From: Nocardioides potassii
Lineage (GTDB): Bacteria > Actinomycetota > Actinomycetes > Propionibacteriales > Nocardioidaceae
Direction of reading: 5' to 3'
Assembly (NCBI RefSeq): GCF_021648885.1
Contig: NZ_JAKJHZ010000010.1
Span: 248,001 to 312,000 of the forward strand
DNA: 64,000 bases
Under the pieces are notes generated by a model. The model was not told the DNA's origin, ran no database searches, and worked only from the letters and a program-made list of their open reading frames with translations. The position numbers were made by a program, and so were the translations under genes. Shown here one piece after another: positions 54,308 to 63,114 of the stretch (positions are counted from its first letter, which is position 1; each line of letters opens with the position of its first letter).

Positions 54308-55102
54308 GTGGCAGACAGCCGCACCCCGCTGATGGCGGGCAACTGGAAGATGAACCTGAACCACCAGGAAGCGGTGGTGCTGGTCCAGAAGCTCGCCTGG
54401 ACGCTGTCGGACAAGCGCCATGACTTCGGCAAGGTCGAGGTCGTCGTGGTGCCGCCGTTCACCGACATCCGCTCGGTGCAGACGCTGGTCGACGGGGACC
54501 GCCTCGCGATCCGCTACGGCGCGCAGGACGTGTCCGTCCACGACAACGGCGCCTACACCGGCGAGATCTCGGCGGCGATGCTCAGCAAGCTGGGCTGCTC
54601 CTACGTCGTGGTCGGCCACTCCGAGCGGCGCCAGCACCATGGCGAGAGCGACGAGCTGGTCAACGCCAAGGCCCACAAGGCGCTCTCCGCGGGCATGGTC
54701 CCGATCGTGTGTGTCGGCGAGGGGCTCGACGTACGCCAGGCGGGGGAGCACGTGCCCTTCACGCTGTCGCAGGTCGACGGCTCGCTCGCCGGGTTCACCG
54801 CCGAGCAGGTCGCCGGCCTCGTGGTGGCCTACGAGCCCGTCTGGGCGATCGGCACGGGTGAGGTCGCGACCCCGGACGACGCGCAGGAGGTCTGCTCGGC
54901 GATCCGTGAGCGCGTGCGCGAGGTCCACGGCGACGCCGCGGCCGACGCGCTCCGCATCCTGTACGGCGGGTCGGTCAAGGCCGCCAACGTCGGCGGGATC
55001 ATGGACAAGGCGGACGTCGACGGCTGCCTGGTCGGCGGCGCGAGCCTGCAGGTCGACGAGTTCGGCGGCATCTGCCGGTTCTACGACATGCCGGTCCTGT
55101 GA
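54308..55102 (+). CDS. tpiA: Triosephosphate isomerase
   Basis: 264 residues. AGNWKMNLN with the active-site Asn and Lys, the electrophile His in [13 protein letters not shown], the catalytic Glu in [13 protein letters not shown] and the phosphate loop [14 protein letters not shown]. It interconverts dihydroxyacetone phosphate and glyceraldehyde 3-phosphate. Third gene of the glycolytic unit; secG downstream has its own promoter. Confidence 0.98.
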   Translation: MADSRTPLMAGNWKMNLNHQEAVVLVQKLAWTLSDKRHDFGKVEVVVVPPFTDIRSVQTLVDGDRLAIRYGAQDVSVHDNGAYTGEISAAMLSKLGCSYVVVGHSERRQHHGESDELVNAKAHKALSAGMVPIVCVGEGLDVRQAGEHVPFTLSQVDGSLAGFTAEQVAGLVVAYEPVWAIGTGEVATPDDAQEVCSAIRERVREVHGDAAADALRILYGGSVKAANVGGIMDKADVDGCLVGGASLQVDEFGGICRFYDMPVL

Positions 55103-55132
55103 GGCGCTGGCCGGTCGGCCGCCGTCGTGACG

Positions 55133-55138
55133 TAGGCT
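55133..55138 (+). promoter_or_regulatory. -10 box of a leaderless promoter (secG)
   Basis: TAGGCT, 7 nt before the GTG at 55146. Confidence 0.6.
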
Positions 55139-55145
55139 TCCGCTC

Positions 55146-55385
55146 GTGATTCTGCTGTTCACCGTCCTGCTCGTCCTGACGAGCGCGATCATGATCCTGC
55201 TGGTGCTGCTCCACAAGGGCCGCGGTGGCGGCCTCTCCGACATGTTCGGTGGCGGCGTCTCAAGCAGCTTGGGGGGATCGTCGGTTGCCGAGCGCAACCT
55301 CGATCGGTTCACGGTCGGCGTCGGCGTCATCTGGTTCGCATGCATCGTCGCCCTGGGCCTGCTGAAGGCCTACTCGGGCAACTGA
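55146..55385 (+). CDS. secG: Preprotein translocase subunit SecG
   Basis: 79 residues with two membrane helices (ILLFTVLLVLTSAIMILLVL and VGVGVIWFACIVALGLL) joined by the typical Gly/Ser-rich loop GGGLSDMFGGGVSSSLGGSS. Part of the SecYEG channel. Position after tpiA is the standard actinobacterial order. Confidence 0.95.
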   Translation: MILLFTVLLVLTSAIMILLVLLHKGRGGGLSDMFGGGVSSSLGGSSVAERNLDRFTVGVGVIWFACIVALGLLKAYSGN

Positions 55386-55412
55386 GTCCCCCCACTCTTC
55401 TAAGGAGCCGTC

Positions 55413-55772
55413 GTGGCTGGTGCTGGAAACGCGATCCGGGGTAGCCGGGTCGGAGCTGGTCCCATGGGTGAGGCCGAGCGCGGCGATGCCGCTCCTCGGC
55501 AGACCGTCACCTACTTCTGCAGCCATGACCACCGCTCGGTCGTGACCTTCGCCATCGAGGCGAGCGTTCCCGAGTCGTGGGACTGCCCCAAGTGCGGCCT
55601 GCCGGCCAGCCTCGACAGCGAGAACCCGCCGCCGGCGCCGAAGATCGAGCCCTACAAGACGCACCTCGCCTACGTGAAGGAGCGTCGCTCGGAGACCGAG
55701 GCCGCCGACATCCTCGACGAGGCCGTCGCCCTCCTCCGCTCGCGCCGCAAGGCCGGCGAGATCATCTTCTGA
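55413..55772 (+). CDS. rbpA: RNA polymerase-binding protein RbpA
   Basis: 119 residues from a GTG with AAGGAG 5 nt upstream. RbpA features: GNAIRGSRVGAGPMGEAERG, a zinc-binding barrel with CSHDH and CPKCG, then the basic linker and sigma-binding helix KTHLAYVKERRSETEAADILDEA. It binds the principal sigma factor and RNA polymerase and strengthens promoter opening in actinobacteria. Its stop lies 7 bp before the hairpin-repeat array. Confidence 0.97.
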   Translation: MAGAGNAIRGSRVGAGPMGEAERGDAAPRQTVTYFCSHDHRSVVTFAIEASVPESWDCPKCGLPASLDSENPPPAPKIEPYKTHLAYVKERRSETEAADILDEAVALLRSRRKAGEIIF

Positions 55773-55779
55773 CCTGCAC

Positions 55780-55903
55780 GTGACCGGGCACTTCGTGCCC
55801 GTCGTGGTGGGTGACCGGGCACTTCGTGCCCGCCGTGGTGGGTGACCGGGCACTTCGTGCCCGCCGCGGTGGGTGACCGGGCACTTCGTGCACAGCCCTG
55901 TGG
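55780..55903 (+). repeat. Hairpin tandem array, left flank (4 x 31 bp)
   Basis: Units start at 55780, 55811, 55842 and 55873. Each begins GTGACCGGGCACTTCGTGC and contains a 7-bp hairpin CGGGCAC-TTC-GTGCCCG followed by a roughly 10-bp linker (GTCGTGGTGG type); the fourth unit degenerates in its second half. The array ends 44 bp before the nuclease-like gene. Inverted copies lie on the far side of that gene. Confidence 0.85.
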
Positions 55904-55946
55904 ATGACGCGAGCGCGGGCCCGGTCGTGCGCGGCACGGTGGGGGC

Positions 55947-56933
55947 ATGCACGTCACCCCGACCTGGGCCAAGGACGTGATGGTCCTCGGCTCCGATGCG
56001 CCCTTGCCGGTAGACCGACCGTTCACAGCCAAGGAGTCCGACTCCCTCGGCGTCGGAGCCAGTCTGCGGAGACGACTCGTGCAGAAGGGCCTGCTGCGAC
56101 CCGTCCTTCGCGGCGTCTTCGTCGCCTCCCACCTGGACGACTCGCTGCGGTTGAGAGTGGCTGCGACCAAGCTGCTGGTACCGGAGCACGCAGTCGCCGT
56201 TGACCGCACGGCGGCGTGGGTGCACGGGGTCGACGCCCTCCCGCGATCTGCCATTCACACGATGCCGAACCTCGACATCTTCAGCGGTGCAGCCAGCCGC
56301 TTGCGGCGCCCGGGTGTCACGAGTGGCATTCGTGACTTCTCGTCGGCGGACCTCACGGAGATCGATGGACTCCGGTTGACCACGCAGCTCCGAACGACCT
56401 GCGACCTCGGCCGCCTGCTCTGGCGATTCGACGCGCTCGGCGCCATTGACGGGTTCCTGCGGCAGGGCCTCGATCACGGCCTGCTGCTGGACGAGGTGGA
56501 ACGGTTCAAGGGATATCGCGGTGTCATCCAGCTCCGGGCGTTGGCGCCGATCGGCGACCCCAAGGCCGAGTCTCCGCCCGAGAGCGCGCTGCGCCTGCAC
56601 TGGTACGACGCCGACATCGGCACACCGCAGACGCAGGTCTGGGTCCACGACGACAACGGACGTCCGAAGTACCGCATCGACGTGGGGGAGCCCGGCGTGC
56701 GATATGGAGCGGAGTACTTCGGGGAGCTGTTTCATGACGAAGACGTGCGGCAGCACGACGAACGGCGCATCGCGTGGCTCGAGCAGCAACGCGCGTGGAG
56801 CATGGACATCTTCACCAAGCTAGATGTCTACGGCACAGAGCTGTCGGCTGCCGATCGTCTGAGACGCGGCTTCCTCCGGGCCGAGGCCGTCCGGGGCGCG
56901 CGCCACAGGTCGTACATCGATCTGTCGCGTTGA
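55947..56933 (+). CDS. AbiEi-like and DUF559-like (PD-(D/E)XK) protein flanked by hairpin repeats
   Basis: 328 residues. The N-terminal half resembles an AbiEi-type winged helix and linker (LRRRLVQKGLLRPVLRGVFV, AWVHGVDALPR, DGLRLTTQLRTTCDLGRLL). The C-terminal half is a Vsr/DUF559-like nuclease fold: ESALRLHWYDADIGTPQTQV, then KYRIDVGEPGVRYGAEYFGE with the Asp and Glu in catalytic positions, then HDERRIAWLEQQRAWSMDIF. Family members are numerous in Nocardioides-type genomes and are often named type IV antitoxin, but no AbiEii toxin is next to it. It sits alone between rbpA and pgl, bracketed by inverted arrays of 31-bp hairpin repeats. Confidence 0.8.
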   Translation: MHVTPTWAKDVMVLGSDAPLPVDRPFTAKESDSLGVGASLRRRLVQKGLLRPVLRGVFVASHLDDSLRLRVAATKLLVPEHAVAVDRTAAWVHGVDALPRSAIHTMPNLDIFSGAASRLRRPGVTSGIRDFSSADLTEIDGLRLTTQLRTTCDLGRLLWRFDALGAIDGFLRQGLDHGLLLDEVERFKGYRGVIQLRALAPIGDPKAESPPESALRLHWYDADIGTPQTQVWVHDDNGRPKYRIDVGEPGVRYGAEYFGELFHDEDVRQHDERRIAWLEQQRAWSMDIFTKLDVYGTELSAADRLRRGFLRAEAVRGARHRSYIDLSR

Positions 56934-56964
56934 CCCGCATCGAGTTCCCGGTCAACTGCTGCGT

Positions 56965-57047
56965 CGGGCACGATGTGCCCGGTCACCTGTCCGGACGGGC
57001 ACGAAGTGCCCGGTCACCTGCCCGGACGGGCACGACGTGCCCGGTCA
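56965..57047 (-). repeat. Hairpin tandem array, right flank (inverted, 2 full and 1 partial unit)
   Basis: Units start at 56965, 56996 and 57027, again with a 31-bp period but in reverse orientation: CGGGCAC-GNN-GTGCCCGGTCAC, with loops GAT, GAA and GAC. Linkers (CTGTCCGGA, CTGCCCGGA) differ from those of the left array. The last unit runs into the pgl stop codon (57045-57047), so the pgl terminus is part of the repeat. Confidence 0.85.
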
Positions 57048-57776
57048 GTCGGGGAGGGCGGACGCGGCGTCGGCGTCGAGCCACCAGATCGTCTCGTCGC
57101 CGGTGACGCCGCGAGCGGGGGTCTCCTGGACCGACCCGTCCTCGGCGAGGGCGCGGGCGACCGCCTCTGCCTTGCCCTCGCCGCTGGCGATGAACCAGAC
57201 GGCGCGGCACCGCTCCATGGCCTCGAAGGTCAGGGTGACCCGGTCGGGCGGGGGCTTCGGGGAGTCGTGGACGGCGACGGCGATCGCGTCGCGGGCCTCG
57301 AGCGCCGGGTGGCCGGGGAAGAGGGACGCGCAGTGCCCGTCGGGGCCGATGCCGAGCATCAGCACCTCGAAGAAGCCGGCCCCCTCGGACCGCATCGTCG
57401 CGCTGTAGGCCTCGGCGGCCTCCTCGGCTGTCTCCACCTCGTCGCTGGCGGGCACCTCGTGCACGTGGGCCTCGTCGACGCCGACGTGGTCGAGCAGGGC
57501 CTCGCGCGCCTGACGCGCGTTGCGGTCGGGGGAGTCGCGCGGCACGAACCGCTCGTCGCCCCACCAGAAGACGACCCGCGACCAGTCCACCGAGGAGTCC
57601 GCGGCACGCCGGGCGAGCTCACGGTGCAGCTCCTCGGCGATCGACCCGCCGGTGAGGCCGACCTGCGGCACCTCGCCGCGCGCCTGCGCCGCCTCGAGGC
57701 GCTCGAGCAGGGCGGAGGCCACGTCGCCGACGAGCACGTCCGCGTCGTCGTGACGGCGTACGACGGGCGCGCTCAC
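57045..57776 (-). CDS. pgl: 6-phosphogluconolactonase
   Basis: 243 residues. DevB-type motifs: VGLTGGSIAEELH, VVFWWGDERFVPRDSPDRNA, LMLGIGPDGHCASLFPGHPAL and the end TGDETIWWLDADAASAL. It hydrolyses 6-phosphogluconolactone in the pentose phosphate pathway. The start overlaps the opcA stop by 4 nt. The gene ends inside a hairpin repeat, so the last codon and stop come from repeat sequence. Confidence 0.95.
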   Translation of the reverse strand: MSAPVVRRHDDADVLVGDVASALLERLEAAQARGEVPQVGLTGGSIAEELHRELARRAADSSVDWSRVVFWWGDERFVPRDSPDRNARQAREALLDHVGVDEAHVHEVPASDEVETAEEAAEAYSATMRSEGAGFFEVLMLGIGPDGHCASLFPGHPALEARDAIAVAVHDSPKPPPDRVTLTFEAMERCRAVWFIASGEGKAEAVARALAEDGSVQETPARGVTGDETIWWLDADAASALPD

Positions 57777-58684
57777 TTGCTGCTCCGGAGCTTGACCAGC
57801 TTGGCGGCGGTCGCGGCGTAGATGTCGTCCTCGTCCAGCCGGCGCAGCTCCTCGGCGAGGAGGGCGGGTATCTCGCGCCGCTTGAGGGCCACCGGCCGGT
57901 CAGGCCGGTTGGGGGAGCTGAACGTCGCGAGCCGGCCGTCCGCCCGGGAGATCCGGATCGGGCCCTCCTTGGTGTCCATGCTGACCTCGGTGATGCCGGG
58001 GCCGTCGGACGTGCCGCGGGCGACCTCGACCTTGAGGCGGTCGGTCAACCAGGCGGCGAGCAGGTCGGCGCTCGGGCTGACCCGCTCGGCCGTGACCTTG
58101 GCCCCGGTGACCTTGAGCGGGTGCTGGTCGAGCGCGGCCGCGAGCAGCGCGCGCCACGGGGTGAGGCGGGTCCAGCTGAGGTCGGTGTTGCCGGGGGCGT
58201 AGGTCTCGCACTGCGTACGCATCGCGGTGGACCTGCCGCGCGAGACCGAGGCGGAGTCGGTGATCCGTCGCTGGGCGAGGGCACCGAGCGGGTCGGAGGC
58301 CGGGTCCTCGGGCGCAGCGGTCGGCCACCAGATCGCGACGGGGGAGTCGGGCAGCAGGAGCGGCAGGACGACGGACTCGGCGTGCTTGACCACCTCGCCC
58401 TTGAGCCGGATGAGCGCGGTCTCGCCGCCCCAGCCGTCGCCGCTGCCCACCTGCGCGTGGACGTGCGAGGAGCCGCGAGCGTCCCCCAGGATCACGCCAA
58501 GCACGCGCGAGGGGTGCTCCCGCGAGGCGCGCTTGGCGGCGATCATCGCCTCGGCGGCGTCGTCCTCCGGCGCGACGATGATCAGCGTCATCACCATGCC
58601 CATCGCCGGGCTGCCGGCGCGGGTGCGGGCGCGGACGAACTCCGCGGCGATCTTCGATGAGTTGGTGTCGGTCAGCTCGATCAT
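57773..58684 (-). CDS. opcA: Glucose-6-phosphate dehydrogenase assembly protein OpcA
   Basis: 303 residues from the ATG at 58684. MIELTDTNSSKIAAEF, VMTLIIVAPEDDA, LPLLLPDSPVAIWWPT, GNTDLSWTRLTPWRALLAAALDQ and a final segment FSSPNRPDRPVALKRREIPALLAEELRRLD are characteristic. OpcA modulates redox control and activity of Zwf in cyanobacteria and actinobacteria. Between zwf and pgl, as usual. Confidence 0.95.
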   Translation of the reverse strand: MIELTDTNSSKIAAEFVRARTRAGSPAMGMVMTLIIVAPEDDAAEAMIAAKRASREHPSRVLGVILGDARGSSHVHAQVGSGDGWGGETALIRLKGEVVKHAESVVLPLLLPDSPVAIWWPTAAPEDPASDPLGALAQRRITDSASVSRGRSTAMRTQCETYAPGNTDLSWTRLTPWRALLAAALDQHPLKVTGAKVTAERVSPSADLLAAWLTDRLKVEVARGTSDGPGITEVSMDTKEGPIRISRADGRLATFSSPNRPDRPVALKRREIPALLAEELRRLDEDDIYAATAAKLVKLRSSK

Positions 58685-58758
58685 CTTGTCGGGGTCCCCT
58701 CGGTGTTGTTCGGCGGAGGAGCGGAGCGGGGGAGGCGAGGAACAGCGTGGGGTGGCAT

Positions 58759-60282
58759 CTACGGCCTCCTCCAGACGCGTCCGTCGCGGGCGAGCATCTT
58801 GTCGGCCGACTCCGGCCCCCAGGTGCCGGACTCGTAGGGCTCCGGCCGCCCCTTCCTCGCCCAGTGCGCGATGACCGGGTCGAGCAGCTTCCACGACAGC
58901 TCGACCTCCTCGTGGCGCGGGAAGAGCGGCGGGTCGCCGAGCAGGACGTCGAGGATCAGGCGCTCGTAGGCCTCGGCGCTGGCCTCGGTGAAGGAGCCGC
59001 CGTAGGCGAAGTCCATGTTGACGTCGCGGATCTCCATCGCGGTGCCGGGCACCTTCGCACCGAACCGCATCGTCATGCCCTCGTCGGGCTGGACGCGGAT
59101 GACGAGCGCGTTCTTGGTCAGGTCCTCGGTCGCCGTCGACGTGAACGGCAGGTGCGGCGCCCGCTTGAACACCACGGCCACCTCGGTGACGCGTCGGCCG
59201 AGCCGCTTGCCGGTGCGCAGGTAGAACGGGACGCCGGCCCAGCGGCGGGTGTCGACGTGGACGGTGATCGCGGCGAAGGTCTCGGTGGCGGACGTCTTCT
59301 TGATGCCCTCCTCCTCGGTGAACCCGATGACCTTCTCGCCGCCGGCCCAGCCCGGGGCGTACTGCCCGCGAGCGGTGGTCGTGTCGAGGCGCGGTGGCAG
59401 CTTCGCGGACGCGAGCACCTTCTGCTTCTCGATCCGCAGGCTCTCGGCGTCGAAGGCGATCGGCTCCTCCATGGCGACGAGCGCCATCAGCTGGAGGAGG
59501 TGGTTCTGGATGACGTCGCGCGCGGCGCCGATGCCGTCGTAGTAGCCGGCTCGGCCGCCGATGCCGATGTCCTCGGCCATCGTGATCTGCACGTGGTCGA
59601 CGTAGTTGGAGTTCCAGATCGGCTCGAACATGTTGTTGGCGAAGCGCATCGCCAGGATGTTCTGCACCGTCTCCTTGCCGAGGTAGTGGTCGATCCGGAA
59701 GATCGATCCCGACGGGAAGACCTCGGCCAGCGTCGCGTTGAGCTCGCGCGCCGACTCGAGGTCGTGCCCGAACGGCTTCTCGACCACGACGCGGCGCCAC
59801 TGGTCGGGACCGTGGTCCGCGAGCCCGTGCTCCTTGAGCTGGCCCACGACGTCGCCGAAGAAGCCCGGTGGGATCGCGAGGTAGAACGCCATGTTGCCGC
59901 CCGTGCCGCGCAGCTGGTCGAGCTCCTCGACCGTGCGTCGCAGCTGGTCGAAGGCGTTGTCGTCGTCGAAGTTGCCGGGCACGAAGCGGAAGCCCTCGGC
60001 GAGCTGCTTCCACACCTCCTCGCGGAACGGCGTACGCGCGTGCTCCTTGACCGCGTCGTGCACGATCTGCGCGAAGTCCTGGTCGGCCCAGTCGCGCCGG
60101 GCGAAGCCGACCAGGCTGAAGCCGGGCGGCAGGAGCCCGCGGTTGGCGAGGTCGTAGATCGCCGGCATGACCTTCTTGCGCGACAGGTCGCCGGTCACGC
60201 CGAAGAGGACCATGCCGCAGGGCCCGGCGATCCGGGGGAGCCGGCGGTCCTGCGGGTCGCGGAGCGGGTTGACGGTGCTCAT
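58759..60282 (-). CDS. zwf: Glucose-6-phosphate 1-dehydrogenase
   Basis: 507 residues from the ATG at 60282, which shares one base with the pgi stop. NADP-binding LFGVTGDLSRKKVMPAIY, the active-site RIDHYLGKETVQN, EPIWNSNYVDHVQITMAEDIG and GVPFYLRTGKRL. It makes NADPH and 6-phosphogluconolactone from glucose 6-phosphate. Opens the oxidative pentose phosphate part of this operon. Confidence 0.98.
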   Translation of the reverse strand: MSTVNPLRDPQDRRLPRIAGPCGMVLFGVTGDLSRKKVMPAIYDLANRGLLPPGFSLVGFARRDWADQDFAQIVHDAVKEHARTPFREEVWKQLAEGFRFVPGNFDDDNAFDQLRRTVEELDQLRGTGGNMAFYLAIPPGFFGDVVGQLKEHGLADHGPDQWRRVVVEKPFGHDLESARELNATLAEVFPSGSIFRIDHYLGKETVQNILAMRFANNMFEPIWNSNYVDHVQITMAEDIGIGGRAGYYDGIGAARDVIQNHLLQLMALVAMEEPIAFDAESLRIEKQKVLASAKLPPRLDTTTARGQYAPGWAGGEKVIGFTEEEGIKKTSATETFAAITVHVDTRRWAGVPFYLRTGKRLGRRVTEVAVVFKRAPHLPFTSTATEDLTKNALVIRVQPDEGMTMRFGAKVPGTAMEIRDVNMDFAYGGSFTEASAEAYERLILDVLLGDPPLFPRHEEVELSWKLLDPVIAHWARKGRPEPYESGTWGPESADKMLARDGRVWRRP

Positions 60283-61946
60283 CAGCGTCGGTTCTCCTGG
60301 TAGTAGCGGATCAGCGACTGCGTGGACGCGTCCTGCTCGGCCGCGACGGCGGCGTCGCCGGAGACCGCCGGCCGCAGCTGCTGGGCGAGCTGCTTGCCCA
60401 GCTCGACGCCCCACTGGTCGAAGCTGTCGATGCCCCACACGGCGCCCTCGACGAACGTGATGTGCTCGTAGAGCGCGATGAGCTGACCCAGCACCGACGG
60501 CGTGAGCGCGGGCGCCATGATCGACGTCGTCGGCCGGTTGCCGGGGAAGGTCCGCGCGGACACGAGTGCCTCGTCGACGCCCTCGGCCCGCACCTCGTCG
60601 GGCGTCTTGCCGAAGGCGAGCGCCTTGGTCTGGGCGAAGAAGTTGGCGAGGAACAGCTCGTGGACGTCCACCTGGTCGCCGTCCACCTCGTCCTTGAGGT
60701 CGTACGACGGCCGCGCGAAGGCGATGAAGTCCGCCGGTACGAGTCGCGTGCCCTGGTGGATGAGCTGGTAGAACGCGTGCTGTCCGTTGGTGCCCGGCTC
60801 GCCCCAGAACACCTCGCCGGTGTCGTAGCCGACGGGCTCGCCGTCCCACCGCACGCCCTTGCCGTTGGACTCCATCGTCAGCTGCTGCAGGTAGGCCGGG
60901 AACCGGTGCAGGAGCTGCGAGTAGGGCAGCACGGCGTGCGTGTGGGCTCCGAGGAAGTTGGTGTACCAGACGTTGAGGAGCCCCATCCGGAGCGGGACGT
61001 TGGCCTCGGCCGGCGCGGTGCGGAAGTGCTCGTCCATCGCGTGGAAGCCGGCGAGCAGGTCGGCGAAGTGGTCGGGGCCGACGGCCACCATGAGCGACAG
61101 CCCGATGGCCGAGTCCATCGAGTAGCGACCGCCGACCCAGTCCCAGAAGCCGAACGCGTTGTCGGTGTCGATCCCGAAGTCTGCGACCTTGTCGAGCGCC
61201 GTCGAGACGGCCACGAAGTGCTTCGCCACCGCGTCGTCCGCGTCGGCGCCGGACGGCAGACGGTCGAGCAGCCAGGCCTTGCACAGCCGGGCGTTGGTCA
61301 GCGTCTCGAGCGTGCCGAAGGTCTTGCTGGAGACGATGAAGAGGGTCGTCTCCGGGTCGAGCCCCTTCAGCGTCTGGCCCGCGTCGGTCGGGTCGATGTT
61401 GCTGATGAAGCGGCAGGTGAGTCCGTCCTGGCGGTAGGGCTCGAGCGCCTCGTAGGCCATGACCGGGCCGAGGTCCGAGCCGCCGATGCCGATGTTGACG
61501 ACCGTCTCGATGCGCCGGCCGGTGACGCCGGTCCACTCGCCGGAGCGGACCCGCTCCGCGAAGGCGTAGGCGCGGTCGAGCACCTTGTGCACGTCGGCGA
61601 CGACGTCCTGGCCGTCGACCGTCAGCGAGGCCGACGCCGGGAGCCGGAGCGCGGTGTGGAGCACCGCCCGGTCCTCGGTGACGTTGATGTGCTCGCCGGC
61701 GAACATCGCGTCCCGGCGCGCCGCCACCGACACCTCGTCAGCCAGGGAGAACAGGGCCGCCTCCACGTCGGCGTCGGCGAGGTTCTTCGACAGGTCGACG
61801 TGCAGGTCGGCCGCGGTGAGCGAACGGTCCGCGACGAAGCCGGCGTCGCCCAGCTGTGCGCGCAGGTCGGGCGTGTAGGACTCGGCGAGCCGGGCCAGCG
61901 AGGCCCAGGCGTCGGTCGTGCTGGGGTCGGTGGCGCCGGCGCTCAC
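60282..61946 (-). CDS. pgi: Glucose-6-phosphate isomerase
   Basis: 554 residues. [30 protein letters not shown] [14 protein letters not shown], the catalytic Glu and His in GANGKGV-type [11 protein letters not shown] and [19 protein letters not shown], and the Lys near GKQLAQQL. It links glycolysis to the pentose phosphate pathway. The GTG overlaps the tal stop by 3 nt and its own stop overlaps zwf, so all are coupled. Placement between tal and zwf occurs in only some actinomycetes. Confidence 0.97.
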   Translation of the reverse strand: MSAGATDPSTTDAWASLARLAESYTPDLRAQLGDAGFVADRSLTAADLHVDLSKNLADADVEAALFSLADEVSVAARRDAMFAGEHINVTEDRAVLHTALRLPASASLTVDGQDVVADVHKVLDRAYAFAERVRSGEWTGVTGRRIETVVNIGIGGSDLGPVMAYEALEPYRQDGLTCRFISNIDPTDAGQTLKGLDPETTLFIVSSKTFGTLETLTNARLCKAWLLDRLPSGADADDAVAKHFVAVSTALDKVADFGIDTDNAFGFWDWVGGRYSMDSAIGLSLMVAVGPDHFADLLAGFHAMDEHFRTAPAEANVPLRMGLLNVWYTNFLGAHTHAVLPYSQLLHRFPAYLQQLTMESNGKGVRWDGEPVGYDTGEVFWGEPGTNGQHAFYQLIHQGTRLVPADFIAFARPSYDLKDEVDGDQVDVHELFLANFFAQTKALAFGKTPDEVRAEGVDEALVSARTFPGNRPTTSIMAPALTPSVLGQLIALYEHITFVEGAVWGIDSFDQWGVELGKQLAQQLRPAVSGDAAVAAEQDASTQSLIRYYQENRR

Positions 61947-63058
61947 TGCCGTGCGGCCTCGAGGGACTTGCCGAGCGTGGTCTGGAGCTCGTCCCAGGCG
62001 ACCACGAACTTGTCGACACCCTCCTTGATGAGGGCCTCGATCACGTCGTCGTAGTCGATGCCCGCCTCGGCCAGCGCGTGCATGTGGGCGTGCGCGTCGT
62101 CGTAGAACGGGCGGACCCGGTCACCGCGCACCTCGCCGTGGTCGGCGACGGCGTCGAGGGTCTTCTCCGGCATGGTGTTGACGGTGTTCTCGACGACCAG
62201 GTCGACGACGTACATCGTGTCGTCGTAGTCGGGGTTCTTCACGCCCGTCGAGGCCCACAGCGGGCGCTGCTTGCGGGCACCCTCGGCCTCGAGGGCCTCC
62301 CAGCGCGGCCCGCTGAAGAACTCCTCGTACATCTGGAAGGCGAGCCGGGCGTTGGCCACGCCGGCCTTGCCCTTGAGGTCGGCGGCGGTGCCCGGTCCCT
62401 CGGTCATCGCGTCGAGCCGCTTGTCGATCTCGGTGTCGACGCGGGACACGAAGAACGACGCGACGGAGTGGATGTCGGCGAGGGCGTGCCCGTTGTCCTT
62501 CGCCTTCTCGAGCCCGGCGACGTAGGCCTCCATCACGTTCTCGTACTGCTCGAGCCCGAAGATCAGCGTCACGTTGACCGAGATGCCGGCCCCGATGGTC
62601 TCGGTGATCGCGGGCCAGCCCTCCTTGGTGCCGGGGATCTTGATCATCACGTTGGGCTCGCCGACCGTCTCGTAGAGGGTGGCGGCCTCGGTGACGGTGT
62701 CGTCGGTCGAGTGCGCCAGGCCGGGGGAGACCTCGATGGAGACGCGGCCGTCGACGCCGTCGGTGGCGTCGAAGACGGGGCGCATCACCTTGCAGGCCTC
62801 GCGCACGTCGTCGGTGGTGATGACCAGCGTCGCCCGGTCGACGTCGGCTCCCTCGGCGGCCAGCTCACGCACCTGCGCGTCGTAGCGCTCACCGTCGGCC
62901 AGCGCGGTCTGGAAGATCGCGGGGTTGGAGGTCACTCCGACGACGTTCTTCTCCCGGACGAGCTCGGCGAGGTTGCCGGTCTCCAGGCGCTCGCGGGACA
63001 GGTCGTCGAGCCAGATGGAGACCCCGGCGTCGGCCAGGGCCTTGAGACGGTCGTTCAT
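61943..63058 (-). CDS. tal: Transaldolase
   Basis: 371 residues from the ATG at 63058, with GGGAGG 7 nt upstream; an in-frame GTG at 63082 lacks a site. [33 protein letters not shown], the Schiff-base Lys in [32 protein letters not shown] and [15 protein letters not shown] place it in the actinobacterial/cyanobacterial type 2 group. It transfers dihydroxyacetone units among sugar phosphates. 56 bp after tkt. Confidence 0.97.
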   Translation of the reverse strand: MNDRLKALADAGVSIWLDDLSRERLETGNLAELVREKNVVGVTSNPAIFQTALADGERYDAQVRELAAEGADVDRATLVITTDDVREACKVMRPVFDATDGVDGRVSIEVSPGLAHSTDDTVTEAATLYETVGEPNVMIKIPGTKEGWPAITETIGAGISVNVTLIFGLEQYENVMEAYVAGLEKAKDNGHALADIHSVASFFVSRVDTEIDKRLDAMTEGPGTAADLKGKAGVANARLAFQMYEEFFSGPRWEALEAEGARKQRPLWASTGVKNPDYDDTMYVVDLVVENTVNTMPEKTLDAVADHGEVRGDRVRPFYDDAHAHMHALAEAGIDYDDVIEALIKEGVDKFVVAWDELQTTLGKSLEAARQ

Positions 63059-63114
63059 GGGCTTCCTCCCAGTGGTGGCCACGTGGTGGCCGGTTGGCGG
63101 TCGGTGTGGCGCGG

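Noticed and set aside
55780..55903. A CRISPR array
   Set aside because: The 31-bp period lacks unique spacers: linkers are nearly the same between units, the repeat is a perfect hairpin, there are only four units and no cas gene is nearby.
55947..56933. A complete AbiE-type toxin-antitoxin pair
   Set aside because: Only the AbiEi-like part is present, fused to a nuclease-like domain; no AbiEii nucleotidyltransferase gene follows.
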